DNA of 50,059 bases from Methylobacterium aquaticum (GCF_001043915.1 NZ_LABX01000029.1:1-50059); one strand, 5' to 3'. Positions 26,427 through 35,912 are shown, counted from the first letter of the stretch. A program made the numbers and translations. The notes: generated from the letters alone by a model not told the origin.

Positions 26427-29400
26427 ATGAGTGAGACGAAGAATCCGGGCGACAAGACGTTGCATACCGGTCCCTCCAAGACGCTGTCGATGAAGCGTCC
26501 CGTCGAGCAGGGCACGGTGCGCCAGAGCTTCTCCCATGGCCGTTCGAAGTCGGTCGTGGTCGAGACGGTGAAACGTCGCCCCGGCGGCGCGCCGGCCCCG
26601 GCCGCGCCGAAGGAAGCTGCGCCGAGCCAGGCGCGCTCCGCTCCCCAGGGCCAGGGCCGCCCGGGCGGTTCGCGCCAGGATCGCCCGGCCGCCGCGCGGT
26701 CCGGCGTCGTGCTGCGCACCCTGAGCGATCAGGAGCAGAGCGCCCGCATGGCCGCCCTCGTCGACGCCAAGCGTCGCGAGGAGGAGGAGCGCCGCCGCGC
26801 CATCGAGGAGGCGCAGCGCCGCGCCGAGCGCGAAGCCGCCGAGATCCGCGAGCGGGAGGCCGCAGAGGCCCGCAAGCGCGAGGAGGAGGAGCGCCGCCGC
26901 CAGGAAGAGGCGCGCAAGCGCCGCGCCGCCGAGGAGGCCGAGCGCCGCGTCCAGGAGGATGCCGCCCGTGCCGCGGCCGCGGCCGCCGCAGCGGCTCCTG
27001 CCCCGACCGCTCCCGTCGCTCCGGCGCCCGTCACGGCTGCGCCTGCCGCTCCTCGTCCGGCTGCAGTGGCTCCGTCCGCTCCCCGTCCGTCCGCTGCCGC
27101 TCCCGCCGCCGCCCGGCCGGCGACGGCTGCCGGTGGGGGCCGTGCGGCCAATCCGGCCGGTGCCGGTCGCCCCGCCGCTCCGGCAGGCGCGCGTCCTGCC
27201 GCATCGGCAGGGGCGCGTCCGGCCACTCCGGCGGGTGCCCGTCCGGCGGCGCCGGCAGGGGCCCGTCCGGCAACCCCGAGCGCCGGGATCACCCGTCCGA
27301 GTGCCCCGGCCGAGCCGCGCCGCACGCTGACGGCCGATTCCCGCAAGCCGCGCGACCTGAACTTCATGGCTCGCCCGGCGCCGAAGCCGGAGCCCAAGCC
27401 CGAGCCGAAGCCCGAGACGCCCGCTGTTGCCGCTGCTGCCGGTGCGGCGGCGAAGCCGGCGGCTGCCGGCGCCACGGCGCGTCCCGCCACTGCCCGTCCG
27501 GCTGCGGCGGAGGAGGAGGCCGAGACCAAGCGGGTGATCCGCCGTCCCGGCATGCCGCTCAAGGTCATCACCCCGCCCAAGACGCCGAAATCGCCGGGCG
27601 GCGACCGCAACCGCGGCCGCCTGACCATCGCGACCGCGACCTCGGGCGAGGACGAGCGCACCCGGTCGCTCGCCTCGTTCCGCCGCCGCAACCAGCGCCT
27701 GACCGGCCACCGCCAGGTGGAGCAGAAGGAGAAGCTGGCTCGCGAGGTGGTCATCCCGGAGACGATCACCATCCAGGAGCTCGCCAACCGGATGAGCGAG
27801 CGGGCGGTCGACGTCATCCGCATGCTGATGAAGCAGGGCCAGATCCACAAGATCACCGACGTGATCGACTCGGATTCGGCCCAGCTCATCGCCGAGGAAC
27901 TCGGCCACACCGTGCGCCGGGTCGCGGAGTCCGACGTCGAGGAGGGCCTGTTCGACGAGCCCGATACCGACGACGACACCCAGCCGCGTCCGCCGGTCGT
28001 GACCATCATGGGCCACGTCGACCACGGCAAGACCTCGCTGCTCGACGCGATCCGCAACGCCAACGTCGTCTCCGGCGAGGCGGGCGGCATCACCCAGCAT
28101 ATCGGCGCCTATCAGGTGGCCTCGCCGTCGGGCGGCAAGATCACCTTCATCGATACCCCCGGCCACGCCGCCTTTACCTCGATGCGCGCCCGCGGCGCCA
28201 AGGTGACGGACATCGTGGTGCTGGTGGTGGCGGCCGATGACGGCGTCATGCCGCAGACGATCGAGGCGATCTCCCACGCCAAGGCGGCCGAGGTGCCGCT
28301 GATCGTGGCGATCAACAAGATCGACAAGCCCGACGCGAACCCGCAGCGGGTCCGCAACGAGCTGTTGCAGCACGACATCCAGGTCGAGTCGATGGGTGGC
28401 GAGACCCTCGAATTCGAGGTCTCGGCCAAGACCAAGGATGGCCTCGACGAGCTGCTGGAGGGTCTCGCCCTCCAGGCCGAGATCCTGGACCTGCGCGCCA
28501 ACCCCGACCGGTCGGCGGAAGGCACCGTGATCGAGGCCAAGCTCGATCGCGGTCGCGGCCCGGTGGCGACCGTCCTCGTCGAGCGCGGCACCCTGCACAC
28601 CGGCGACATCATCGTGGCGGGCGCCGAGTGGGGCCGCGTGCGCGCCCTCGTCGACGATACCGGCCGCAACAGCCGGGAGGCGGGTCCCTCGGTTCCCGTC
28701 GAGGTGCTGGGCTTCAACGGCACGCCGGAGGCGGGCGACCGCGTCGCGGTGGTCGAGAACGAGGCCCGGGCCCGCGAGGTCACCGAGTACCGCGCCCGCG
28801 TGAAGCGCGAGCGCGCGGCGGCCACCGGCAGCGGTGCCGGCCGGACGCTGATGGACATGATGCGCGACCTCAAGGAGGGCGCCGGCCGCAAGGAGTTCCC
28901 GCTCGTCGTCAAGGGCGACGTGCAGGGCTCGGTCGAGGCCATCGCCGGCTCGCTCGAGAAGCTCGGCAACGACGAGGTGGCGGCCCGCATCCTGCATACG
29001 GGTGTCGGCGGCATCACCGAGTCGGACATCACCCTGGCCCAGGCTTCGGGTGCGGTCGTGGTCGGCTTCAACGTCCGCGCCCACAAGGAGGCCCGCGAGG
29101 CCGCCGAGCGGGCGGGCGTCGAGATCCGCTACTACAACATCATCTACGACCTCGTGGATGACGTGAAGGCGGCGATGTCGGGCCTGCTGCCGCCGACGCT
29201 CCGCGAGGAGCGCCTGGGCGAGGCGCGCATCCTCGAGATCTTCAACGTCTCGAAGGTGGGCAAGATCGCCGGTTGCCGGGTCGAGGACGGCCGGGTCGAG
29301 CGTGGCGCCCATGTCCGCCTCATCCGCGACAACGTGGTGGTGCACGAGGGCAAGCTCTCGCAGCTCAAGCGGTTCAAGGACGACGCCAAGGAAGTGGCGG

Positions 29401-29501
29401 CCGGCCAGGAATGCGGCATGGCCTTCGAGAACTACCAGGACATGCGTCCGCGCGACGTGATCGAGTGCTACATCGTGCACGAGGAGCGCCGCTCGCTCTG
29501 A
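26427..29501 (+). CDS. infB: Translation initiation factor IF-2
   Basis: GTPase that brings initiator fMet-tRNA to the 30S subunit. 1024 residues, long owing to the N-terminal region. That region contains a charged coiled coil (about 110-180, rich in [22 protein letters not shown] sequence), then a long Ala/Pro/Arg linker with repeats. The IF2 N-domain near residue 445 ([20 protein letters not shown]) precedes the GTP-binding domain: G1 GHVDHGKT (529-536), G3 DTPGH, G4 NKID (630-633). The C-terminal domains with fMet-tRNA binding follow (end near [11 protein letters not shown]). ATG 26427 ([20 protein letters not shown]) is a typical alphaproteobacterial start. No frameshift seen. Confidence 0.97.
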   Translation: MSETKNPGDKTLHTGPSKTLSMKRPVEQGTVRQSFSHGRSKSVVVETVKRRPGGAPAPAAPKEAAPSQARSAPQGQGRPGGSRQDRPAAARSGVVLRTLSDQEQSARMAALVDAKRREEEERRRAIEEAQRRAEREAAEIREREAAEARKREEEERRRQEEARKRRAAEEAERRVQEDAARAAAAAAAAAPAPTAPVAPAPVTAAPAAPRPAAVAPSAPRPSAAAPAAARPATAAGGGRAANPAGAGRPAAPAGARPAASAGARPATPAGARPAAPAGARPATPSAGITRPSAPAEPRRTLTADSRKPRDLNFMARPAPKPEPKPEPKPETPAVAAAAGAAAKPAAAGATARPATARPAAAEEEAETKRVIRRPGMPLKVITPPKTPKSPGGDRNRGRLTIATATSGEDERTRSLASFRRRNQRLTGHRQVEQKEKLAREVVIPETITIQELANRMSERAVDVIRMLMKQGQIHKITDVIDSDSAQLIAEELGHTVRRVAESDVEEGLFDEPDTDDDTQPRPPVVTIMGHVDHGKTSLLDAIRNANVVSGEAGGITQHIGAYQVASPSGGKITFIDTPGHAAFTSMRARGAKVTDIVVLVVAADDGVMPQTIEAISHAKAAEVPLIVAINKIDKPDANPQRVRNELLQHDIQVESMGGETLEFEVSAKTKDGLDELLEGLALQAEILDLRANPDRSAEGTVIEAKLDRGRGPVATVLVERGTLHTGDIIVAGAEWGRVRALVDDTGRNSREAGPSVPVEVLGFNGTPEAGDRVAVVENEARAREVTEYRARVKRERAAATGSGAGRTLMDMMRDLKEGAGRKEFPLVVKGDVQGSVEAIAGSLEKLGNDEVAARILHTGVGGITESDITLAQASGAVVVGFNVRAHKEAREAAERAGVEIRYYNIIYDLVDDVKAAMSGLLPPTLREERLGEARILEIFNVSKVGKIAGCRVEDGRVERGAHVRLIRDNVVVHEGKLSQLKRFKDDAKEVAAGQECGMAFENYQDMRPRDVIECYIVHEERRSL
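27180..27275. repeat. 24-bp tandem repeat in the infB linker
   Basis: Four in-frame 24-bp units encode an octapeptide of the form PAGARPAA/T. They lie in the disordered linker of IF-2, where length changes are tolerated. Units differ by scattered bases, mainly synonymous or Ala/Ser/Thr changes. Confidence 0.85.
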
Positions 29502-29559
29502 CGAGCACCACGCTGCCATCGGCCGTCCGCCGTCATGGCGGCGGCCCACGAAAGACCGC

Positions 29560-29587
29560 GAGCCCGGGACGCCAGCGTCCCGGGCTC
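29560..29587 (+). other. Strong hairpin between infB and rbfA
   Basis: GAGCCCGGGACG (29560-29571) pairs perfectly with CGTCCCGGGCTC (29576-29587) over a 4-nt loop, 12 bp in all. There is no T-run after it, so it is more likely an mRNA processing or stability element than a terminator within this operon. Confidence 0.7.
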
Positions 29588-29666
29588 GTCGGTTCAGGAT
29601 GACAGCCGCGAGGGCCCTGAACGGCCAGTTGGCCGCCCCGCGGCCCGGTCCGAGCCCGGAGAGACG

Positions 29667-30077
29667 ATGGTGCGCAAACCCCAGGAATCCACAGGCCCCT
29701 CGCAGCGCCAGCAGCGCGTGGCCGAACTCGTGCGGCACGCCCTCGCCGAGGTGCTGAGCCGCGGCGACATCCAGGACCCGGTGCTGAGCCAGCACGTGAT
29801 CACGGTGCCGGAGGTGCGGATGTCGCCCGACCTCAAGCTCGCCACCGCCTATGTCATGCCGCTCGGCGGCCAGGACGAGCGCCCGGTGATCGAGGCGCTG
29901 GAGCGCAACAAGAAGGTGCTGCGCCAGGAGGTGGCCCGCCGGGTGGCGCTGAAATTCGCCCCCGACCTGCGCTTCCGCCGCGACGAGACGTTCGATGAAG
30001 CGGCGCGCATCGATGCGCTCCTGCGCAGCGACAAGGTCCAGCGCGACCTCGGCTCCGAGCCGGAATCCGAGGGCTAG
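29667..30077 (+). CDS. rbfA: Ribosome-binding factor A
   Basis: Cold-shock-type 30S maturation factor, 136 residues. ATG 29667 ([20 protein letters not shown]) follows CGGAGAGACG; codons upstream in frame have no family match. Typical RbfA elements are [38 protein letters not shown] and AYVMPLGG. Follows infB after 165 bp that includes the hairpin at 29560, and precedes truB. Confidence 0.95.
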   Translation: MVRKPQESTGPSQRQQRVAELVRHALAEVLSRGDIQDPVLSQHVITVPEVRMSPDLKLATAYVMPLGGQDERPVIEALERNKKVLRQEVARRVALKFAPDLRFRRDETFDEAARIDALLRSDKVQRDLGSEPESEG

Positions 30078-30086
30078 GCATCGCCG

Positions 30087-30109
30087 GCCGAATCGGTCAC
30101 CGATTCGGC
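30087..30109 (+). other. Hairpin between rbfA and truB
   Basis: GCCGAATCGG (30087-30096) pairs perfectly with CCGATTCGGC (30100-30109) across 3 nt. No T-run. It lies 10 bp after the rbfA stop within a 212-bp gap that shows no gene; a smaller GGCCGG/CCGGCC stem follows near 30175-30190. Confidence 0.6.
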
Positions 30110-30289
30110 GACGACCGGGAGGCGAAGCCGGTCGAGCGGAATCCCGCAGCGCGCCTCTCGCCTGCACGTGCCCCGGCCGGTGAACCGGCCCACGGGCGAA
30201 GACTTGAGAGACACCACCAGGCAGGACCGGCAGGGGCGACAAGCGGGCGGCACGTCCCGCGGCGACCGCCGTTCGAGAACGGACACAGG

Positions 30290-31351
30290 ATGACGATGCA
30301 CGAGGATCAGCCCGCAGAGCCCGCGCCGCAGGCGACCCGCCCCGCCCGCGAGGACGCCCCGCGCCCGGATGGTCAGCGTCACGACCGCCCCCGTCAGGAC
30401 CGGCCCCGCGGCCGCGGGCGCCCGCCGGGCGACCGGCCCAAGCGCCGCGAGATCAGCGGCTGGGTGATCCTCGACAAGGGCGTCGGCATGACCTCGACCC
30501 ATGCGGTCGCGGCGGTCAAGCGCGCGCTCAACGCCAAGAAGGCGGGCCATGCCGGCACCCTCGACCCGCTCGCCTCCGGCATCCTGCCGATCGCGCTCGG
30601 CGAGGCGACCAAGACCGTGCCCTTCGTGATGGATGGCCGCAAAGCCTACGTCTTCGCGGTCACCTGGGGCGTCGAGACCGATACCGACGATGCCGAGGGA
30701 CGCCCGGTCGCGACCTCGGACGGCCGGCCGACGCAAGGTGAGGTCGAGGCGGTGCTGCCGCGCTTCGTCGGCGCGATCGAGCAGGTGCCGCCCCGCTACT
30801 CGGCGATCAAGATCCAGGGCGAGCGCGCCTACGACCTCGCCCGCGACGGCGAGGTGGTCGAACTCGTCGCCCGCCCGGTGCAGATCGACCGGCTGGCGGT
30901 CGTCGCCCACACGCCCGAGCGCACGGTGATCGAAGCCGAGTGCGGCAAGGGCACCTATGTGCGCGCCATCGCCCGCGATCTCGGTCGCGCGCTCGGCTGC
31001 TACGGCCATGTCTCGGCCCTGCGCCGCACCCGCGTCGGTCCGTTCACGGAGGACCAGTCCTGCACCGTCGCGGCCCTCGAGGCGGCCGATGCCGAGGCCA
31101 ACGCGGCGATCCTGCGCCCGGTCGAGACCGCCTTGATCGAGGCGGTGCCGCACGTGCCGGTCTCCCGCGACATGGCGATGCGGCTGATGCGCGGCCAGCC
31201 GGTGATCCTGCGCGGCCGCGACGCCCCGACGGAAGGCAAGGCCTACGCGACCTGCGGCGGCGTGCTGGTGGCGGTCGGTGACGTCGAGCGCGGCGAATTG
31301 GTGCCGCACCGGGTGTTCCATCTCGGCGGCACCGCGCCGCGGAACGGCTGA
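30290..31351 (+). CDS. truB: tRNA pseudouridine(55) synthase TruB
   Basis: Makes pseudouridine 55 in the T-loop of tRNAs. 353 residues. The catalytic loop [12 protein letters not shown] is at 86-97 with Asp92 as nucleophile; [20 protein letters not shown] and [12 protein letters not shown] are further family blocks. The N-terminal ~52 residues are a basic, disordered Arg/Pro/Asp-rich extension, longer than in E. coli and seen in some alphaproteobacteria; ATG 30290 or 30296 are both possible starts and the true one could be further in. Last core gene of the rimP operon. Confidence 0.95.
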   Translation: MTMHEDQPAEPAPQATRPAREDAPRPDGQRHDRPRQDRPRGRGRPPGDRPKRREISGWVILDKGVGMTSTHAVAAVKRALNAKKAGHAGTLDPLASGILPIALGEATKTVPFVMDGRKAYVFAVTWGVETDTDDAEGRPVATSDGRPTQGEVEAVLPRFVGAIEQVPPRYSAIKIQGERAYDLARDGEVVELVARPVQIDRLAVVAHTPERTVIEAECGKGTYVRAIARDLGRALGCYGHVSALRRTRVGPFTEDQSCTVAALEAADAEANAAILRPVETALIEAVPHVPVSRDMAMRLMRGQPVILRGRDAPTEGKAYATCGGVLVAVGDVERGELVPHRVFHLGGTAPRNG

Positions 31352-31372
31352 GACAGACGGGGGGAGGCGGCG

Positions 31373-31798
31373 ATGACCGAGGGGTTGGAGAGCGATCCGC
31401 GCGTTCTGTGGAGCGAGGACGTGCTGCGTTATCGCGACACGGACGCCAACGGCCACGTCAACAACGCGGTCTTCGCCGCCTTCTGCGAGAGCGGGCGGGT
31501 GCAGTTTTTCGCCAGCCACTTGACCCCGGTGCTCGGCCCCGACACGTTCTTCGTCATCGCCCGCTTCGTCATCGATTACCGGGCCGAGCTGCATTATCCG
31601 GGCCGGGTCCGCACGGCGACCTGGCTCGCCCGCACCGGCCGCACCTCGCTCGGGTTCCGCCACCGGATCCTCACCGGCGAGGTGGTGGCCGGCGAGGCCG
31701 AATCGGTCTGCGTTCTGCTCGCCAAGGACACGCGGCGGCCGGCGCCGCTCGGCGCGGCCGGGGATGCGGCGGCGCGGCTGGTGGTCGAGGCGGGCTGA
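31373..31798 (+). CDS. Acyl-CoA thioesterase, hotdog fold (4HBT/YbgC-like)
   Basis: Small thioesterase, 141 residues. The 4-hydroxybenzoyl-CoA thioesterase signature is clear: LRYRDTDANGHVNNAVFAAF (residues 18-37) with the catalytic Asp in DTDANGHVNN. A hotdog beta-sheet follows (DYRAELHYPGRVRTATWLAR, then VAGEAESVCVLLAKD). ATG 31373 follows GGGGAGGCGGCG; it begins 21 bp after truB and is likely cotranscribed. The acyl-CoA it hydrolyses is unknown. Confidence 0.9.
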   Translation: MTEGLESDPRVLWSEDVLRYRDTDANGHVNNAVFAAFCESGRVQFFASHLTPVLGPDTFFVIARFVIDYRAELHYPGRVRTATWLARTGRTSLGFRHRILTGEVVAGEAESVCVLLAKDTRRPAPLGAAGDAAARLVVEAG

Positions 31799-31810
31799 CC
31801 GCCGGACCGA

Positions 31811-31993
31811 TCAAGGCAGGCGCCGGCGGATCGCCCGCAGGGCATCGTGGAACATCGGATGCCATTGCCCGTCGCGATCGACGGCCAGAGGGTGCCAGAA
31901 GAACGAGGACACGTGGCCGCCATCGTCCGCGGTCCGGTGGTCCCAGGCCGGCGGCAGCCCCTCGGCCTCGATCGCGGAAAAGTGCCGCGGCAC
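31811..31993 (-). CDS. Small protein of unknown function
   Basis: Unrecognised short gene, about 61 residues if it starts at GTG 31993 (VPRHFSAIEAEGLPPAWDHR); an ATG at 32119 would give about 103 residues but the added part looks non-coding and overlaps the divergent start. The evidence for coding is codon use: nearly every third base is G or C through TADDGGHVSSFFWHPLAVDR and DGQWHPMFHDALRAIRRRLP, and the peptide has a normal composition rich in aromatic and charged residues. No Shine-Dalgarno is obvious. Convergent with the thioesterase gene, 12 bp away. It could be a stand-alone protein or a decayed remnant of a longer one. Confidence 0.5.
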   Translation of the reverse strand: MPRHFSAIEAEGLPPAWDHRTADDGGHVSSFFWHPLAVDRDGQWHPMFHDALRAIRRRLP

Positions 31994-32117
31994 CAGCCGA
32001 TCGGGCGCCCGGGCGGGATAGGGGCGAGATCGCTGTTGCGGCCGCGCGGAAAATCCTGATCTCCTGGCCTCAGCCAAGAGGCCGCCCGGGAGAGGCGGCC
32101 GGACGACCGGGGATTCC

Positions 32118-33629
32118 ATGGTACTTCGCACGCGCTCCTCACGCCGCCATCTGCTCGCGGGCGCGCTCCTTGCCGGGTTCGCACTGCCGGGGTTCGCCTG
32201 GGCGGCGCCGCGGACCGACCTCGTGCTCGGCATGCCGGTGGAGCCCCCGGGCCTCGACCCGACCAGTGCCGCGCCGACCGTGATCGGCCAGGTGGTGTGG
32301 CAGAACGTGTTCGAGGGCCTGACCCGCGTCGACCGCGACGGCCAGGTGCAGCCGCAGCTCGCCAAGAGCTGGACCGTCTCGCCCGACGGCCTGACCTACA
32401 CCTTCGCGCTCCAGACCGGCGTCCGATTCCACAATGGCGAGCCGTTCGACGCCACCACGGCGAAATTCGCCCTCGACGCGATCCGGGCGCCGGGCTCGGT
32501 CAACCCCCAGAAGGCGCTCTACGCGGTCATCGCCGACGTCAAGGCGCCGGACCCCGCCACCCTCGTCCTCACCCTGTCGAAGCCCTCCGGCAACCTGTTG
32601 TTCTGGCTCGGCCTGCCGGCAGCCGTGATGGTCGATGCGACGTCGCGCGACACTCTGAAGAGCAATCCGGTCGGCACCGGGCCGTTCCGTTTCGCCGCCT
32701 GGCGCAAGGGCGACCGGGTCGAGCTGACGCGCAGCCCCGACCACTGGAACACTGCCCGCAAGGTCCATCTCGACAAGGTGACGTTCCGCTTCATCGGCGA
32801 CCCCCAGGCCGCCGTGGCGGCGCTCCGCGCCGGCGACCTTGACGCCTACCCGCTGCTGCCGGCCCCCGAACTCTACGGCGCCTTCCAGAAGGACAAGGCG
32901 TTCACCGCCGTGCCCGGCCTGACCGAGATGAAGGTCGTGGCCGGCATGAACAACGCCGCCAAGCCCTTCAGCGACAAGCGCGTGCGCCAGGCGCTGATGA
33001 TGGCGGTCGACCGCAAGCTCCTGATCGAGGGCGCCTATTCCGGCTACGGCGTGCCGATCGGCAGCCACTACACGCCCAACGATCCGGGCTACAAGGACCT
33101 GACCGGCCTCTATCCCTACGACCCGGCCAAGGCGAAGGCGCTCCTGGCGGAGGCCGGCTACGCCAAGGGCCTGACCTTCACCTTCAAATCGCCGCAGATG
33201 GCCTATGCCAGCCGCACCGCCGAGATCCTCCAGGCGATGTTTTCGGAGATCGGCGTCACGATGACCATCGTGCCGACCGAATTTCCGGCCAAGTGGGTGC
33301 AGGAGGTGATGCGCGACCGCAGCTTCGACATGACGGTGATCGCCCATGCCGAGCCGATGGACATCGCGATCTATGCGAACGACCCGTATTACTTCGGCTA
33401 CAAGAACCCGGCCTTCGCCGACGTGGTGACGAAGGCCGCGCAGGCGACCGACGAGGCGACGCGCCTGGCGCGCTACGGCGACGCGCAAACGATCCTGGCC
33501 GAGGACGTGCCCGCCCTGTTCCTCTTCGTGCTGCCGAAGCTGAGCGTCTGGAAGGCCAAGCTCACGGGGTTCTGGCAGAACGAGCCGGTGCCGTCCAACG
33601 ACCTCACCGAGGTGCGGTGGACGGAGTAG
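32118..33629 (+). CDS. ABC transporter substrate-binding protein, family 5 (DppA/OppA-like)
   Basis: Periplasmic binding protein for a peptide, opine or similar compound. 503 residues with a twin-arginine-like signal (RSSRRHLLAG, then LLAGFALPGFAWA), suggesting Tat export, as is common for this family in alphaproteobacteria. The family 5 core shows VWQNVFEGLTRVDRDGQVQP, LAKSWTVSPDGLTYTFALQT and GTGPFRFAAWRKGD. ATG 32118 is chosen for the signal; a weak GGGGATTCC precedes. It heads an operon with two permeases and two ATPases, but a 493-bp repeat-filled gap separates it from them. Substrate not predictable. Confidence 0.92.
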   Translation: MVLRTRSSRRHLLAGALLAGFALPGFAWAAPRTDLVLGMPVEPPGLDPTSAAPTVIGQVVWQNVFEGLTRVDRDGQVQPQLAKSWTVSPDGLTYTFALQTGVRFHNGEPFDATTAKFALDAIRAPGSVNPQKALYAVIADVKAPDPATLVLTLSKPSGNLLFWLGLPAAVMVDATSRDTLKSNPVGTGPFRFAAWRKGDRVELTRSPDHWNTARKVHLDKVTFRFIGDPQAAVAALRAGDLDAYPLLPAPELYGAFQKDKAFTAVPGLTEMKVVAGMNNAAKPFSDKRVRQALMMAVDRKLLIEGAYSGYGVPIGSHYTPNDPGYKDLTGLYPYDPAKAKALLAEAGYAKGLTFTFKSPQMAYASRTAEILQAMFSEIGVTMTIVPTEFPAKWVQEVMRDRSFDMTVIAHAEPMDIAIYANDPYYFGYKNPAFADVVTKAAQATDEATRLARYGDAQTILAEDVPALFLFVLPKLSVWKAKLTGFWQNEPVPSNDLTEVRWTE

Positions 33630-33636
33630 GGGGCAG

Positions 33637-33699
33637 CTCTCCCCTCTCCGGGCGCTTCCGGTCTTGCCCGGGATCGCTGCGAGGTGTGGCAGAGAGGGG
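33637..33699. repeat. Inverted repeat related to the blocks at 8869 and 15287
   Basis: CCCCTCTC (33641-33648) pairs with GAGAGGGG (33692-33699), with an inner CCCGGG-rich stem and the shared CGCTTCCGG motif. It begins within 10 bp of the binding protein stop. Confidence 0.65.
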
Positions 33700-33727
33700 T
33701 TTGGGAGCAAGGATCGAAAGCCTGATT

Positions 33728-33902
33728 GATACCACCGGTCGAAAGAAGACGACCTTTGGTTCCCTCTCGCATTGTCGCCACGGCCAAGGTCCGGGACATC
33801 TGCGCTTGGCATCGACGATTCGAGATGGGTCAGCGGCCCTGTCGATCTCGGGCCTGCCCGAGATCGAATCGATGCGTCAGCATCCTGGGCCGTCGGTATG
33901 AC
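33728..33902 (+). repeat. Dispersed extragenic repeat, family R, copy 3
   Basis: About 175 bp, same orientation as copy 1, from GATACCACCGGTCGAAAG to GGGCCGTCGGTATGA. The shared middle motif GATGCGTCAGCATCCTGGGC is recognisable; an added palindrome (GATCTCGGGCCTGCCCGAGATC) accounts for the extra length. Confidence 0.85.
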
Positions 33903-33930
33903 TTGATCGACCGGGTTGATCCCAATCGGA

Positions 33931-34022
33931 CCTCATTCTGAGGTGCGGAGCGAGCGAAGATCGCGGAGCCTCGAAGGAGGGCTCCAGCGATCGCGGAGAG
34001 TTCCGGGGGCCTCCTTCGAGGC
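33931..34022. repeat. Third extragenic repeat with 13-bp inverted repeat
   Basis: Starts CCTCATTCTGAGG (itself a CCTCA/TGAGG palindrome) and includes a perfect 13-bp inverted repeat (GCCTCGAAGGAGG at 33968-33980, reverse at 34010-34022). The CCTCATTCTGAGG start recurs at 47131-47143 and, reversed with one change, at 19947-19960. Confidence 0.75.
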
Positions 34023-34122
34023 TGCCGCCCGCGGCAGCATCACAGGATGAGGCCGCGGGTGGGATGGCATCGGCAGGGGCACCGCAATCCGCACAGGTAG
34101 AATCGGCTTCGAGACTCCCACC

Positions 34123-35067
34123 ATGCTGAGGCACTTCACCCGCCGCGCCGCCGGCTTCGGCGTCACCTTCCTGCTGATCTCGATCCTGGTCTTCTGCATG
34201 ATGGAAATCGTGCCGGGGGATCCAGCCTCGGCGATGCTCGGCACCTCGGCGACGCCCGAGACCCTCGCGGCCCTGCGGGCCCAGATGGGCCTCGATGCGC
34301 CGGCCGTGCTGCGCTACCTGCGCTGGCTCGGCGGGCTCGTCGTCGGCGATATGGGGACGTCCACCACCTACGGCGTGCCGGTGGGTGGCCTGATCCGGGA
34401 GCGGCTGGCGGTGACGCTGCCGCTCACCGGGCTGGCGGTGCTCGTCGCCGTCGCCATCGCGCTGCCGCTCGGCGTCACCGCGGCGGCCCGGCCCGGGGGC
34501 GTGGCGGACGGCGCCGCCACCCTCTACGCGCAGGCCGGCATCGCGGTGCCCAACTTCTGGATCGGGCTCCTGCTCATCATGGTGGTGGCGCTCGGTCTCG
34601 GCTGGCTGCCGGCCGGCGGCTTTCCTGGCTGGGGCGATCCCGCGGCGGGTCTGCGCGCCCTGGTGCTGCCTGCCCTCGCGCTCGCCATCCCGCAATCGGC
34701 GGTGCTGACGCGGGTCACCCGGGCCTCGGTGGTCGAGGTGATGAACGAGGATTTCGTCCGCACCGCCCGGGCCAAGGGGGCCTCGGTCTCCCGCGCCCTG
34801 TGGCGCCATGCGGTGCCGAACGCGCTCGTTCCGGTCATCACCATGCTGGGCCTCCAGATCTCGTTCCTGATCGGCGGCGCGGTGCTGGTCGAGAACGTGT
34901 TCACCCTGCCCGGGATGGGCCGGCTCGCCTGGCAGGCTTTGGCCCAGCGCGACCTGATCGTGATCCAGAACGTCGTGATGGTGTTCGCCACCGTCGTCAT
35001 CGTGGTCAATCTCGGGGTCGACCTGCTCTACACGGTCGTCGATCCCCGCCTGAGGAGGCGCGCATGA
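34123..35067 (+). CDS. ABC transporter permease (DppB-like)
   Basis: Inner-membrane subunit, 314 residues, with six predicted helices beginning near residue 10 (GFGVTFLLISILVFCMMEIV). The family features are VPGDPASAMLGTSAT in the first loop and the ATPase-coupling EAA-type loop (DFVRTARAKGASVSRALWRH), followed by VENVFTLPGMGRLAWQAL. ATG 34123 begins MLRHFTRRAAGFG, the standard start. The stop overlaps the next permease ATG by 4 bp. Confidence 0.93.
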   Translation: MLRHFTRRAAGFGVTFLLISILVFCMMEIVPGDPASAMLGTSATPETLAALRAQMGLDAPAVLRYLRWLGGLVVGDMGTSTTYGVPVGGLIRERLAVTLPLTGLAVLVAVAIALPLGVTAAARPGGVADGAATLYAQAGIAVPNFWIGLLLIMVVALGLGWLPAGGFPGWGDPAAGLRALVLPALALAIPQSAVLTRVTRASVVEVMNEDFVRTARAKGASVSRALWRHAVPNALVPVITMLGLQISFLIGGAVLVENVFTLPGMGRLAWQALAQRDLIVIQNVVMVFATVVIVVNLGVDLLYTVVDPRLRRRA

Positions 35068-35912
35068 CGGCCCGCGCCGTGAAGCTCCGGCGCGGCTGGC
35101 GTCCCGGCAGCGTCCCGCTCCTCGTCGGCGGCATCCTGACGGCCCTCCTCGTCGGGATCGCCCTCACTTCCCTGGTCTGGACCCCCGCCGACCCGGCCCG
35201 GATGCGGATCCTGCAAAAGCTGAAGGCCCCGCTGGTCTCCGGCCTGCTCGGCACCGACCAGCTCGGGCGCGACGTCGCCTCGATGCTGATGCGGGGCGCC
35301 TTCAACTCCCTCACCACCGCCTTCGCGGCGGTGGGCCTGGGGGCGGTGCTCGGCACGCTGGCCGGCGTCGCGGCTGCCGCGAACCACACGCTCGACGCGG
35401 TGCTGATGCGGATCTGCGACGCGCTGTTCGCCCTGCCGCCGATCCTGTCGGCGATCATGCTCGGCGCGCTGCTCGGGCCGGGCGCACTCACCGCCATCGT
35501 CGCCATCGGGGTGTTCATGATCCCGGTCTTCGCCCGGGTCAGCCGCGGCGCGGCGATGCAGATCTGGGCGCGGGACTACATCATGGCCGCCCGCATGGCC
35601 GGCAAGGGCACGGCACGGATCACCCTGGAACACGTCCTGCCCAACATCTCGGCCCAAGTCATCGTCCAGGTCACGATCCAGCTCGCCATGGCGATCCTGA
35701 CCGAGGCGGGCCTGAGCTTCCTCGGGCTGGGCCTGCCGCCGCCGGCCCCGACCTGGGGGCGGATGCTCGCCGAAGCGCAGACCTACCTGCTCCAGGCGCC
35801 CCACCTCGCCCTCGCCCCCGGCCTCGCCATCGCGGCCGCGGTGCTCGGCCTCAACCTCCTGGGCGACGGGCTCGCCGCCCGCCTCGACCCGCGCCGCCGG
35901 CAGGCGACCTGA
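35064..35912 (+). CDS. ABC transporter permease (DppC-like)
   Basis: Second permease, 282 residues from ATG 35064, overlapping the upstream stop (ATGA). The motif LLGTDQLGRDVASMLMRGA and the coupling loop DYIMAARMAGKGTARITLEH are typical of DppC. About six membrane helices, ending LGLNLLGDGLAARLDPRRRQ as usual. The gene ends overlapping the start of the first ATPase gene by one base. Confidence 0.93.
   Translation: MTARAVKLRRGWRPGSVPLLVGGILTALLVGIALTSLVWTPADPARMRILQKLKAPLVSGLLGTDQLGRDVASMLMRGAFNSLTTAFAAVGLGAVLGTLAGVAAAANHTLDAVLMRICDALFALPPILSAIMLGALLGPGALTAIVAIGVFMIPVFARVSRGAAMQIWARDYIMAARMAGKGTARITLEHVLPNISAQVIVQVTIQLAMAILTEAGLSFLGLGLPPPAPTWGRMLAEAQTYLLQAPHLALAPGLAIAAAVLGLNLLGDGLAARLDPRRRQAT

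Larger units (their letters stand above)
33630..34122. other. Repeat-filled gap between binding protein and permease genes
   Basis: 493 bp with no coding evidence. It contains three listed elements: an inverted repeat block (33637-33699), family R copy 3 (33728-33902) and a third repeat (33931-34022). It divides an otherwise tight transporter operon. Confidence 0.75.

Noticed and set aside
25260..30242. Minus-strand open frame of 1660 codons across nusA to rbfA
   Set aside because: It is antisense to several well-known plus-strand genes (ylxR, infB, rbfA). High GC removes stop codons on the reverse strand; peptide composition is biased and shows no domains.
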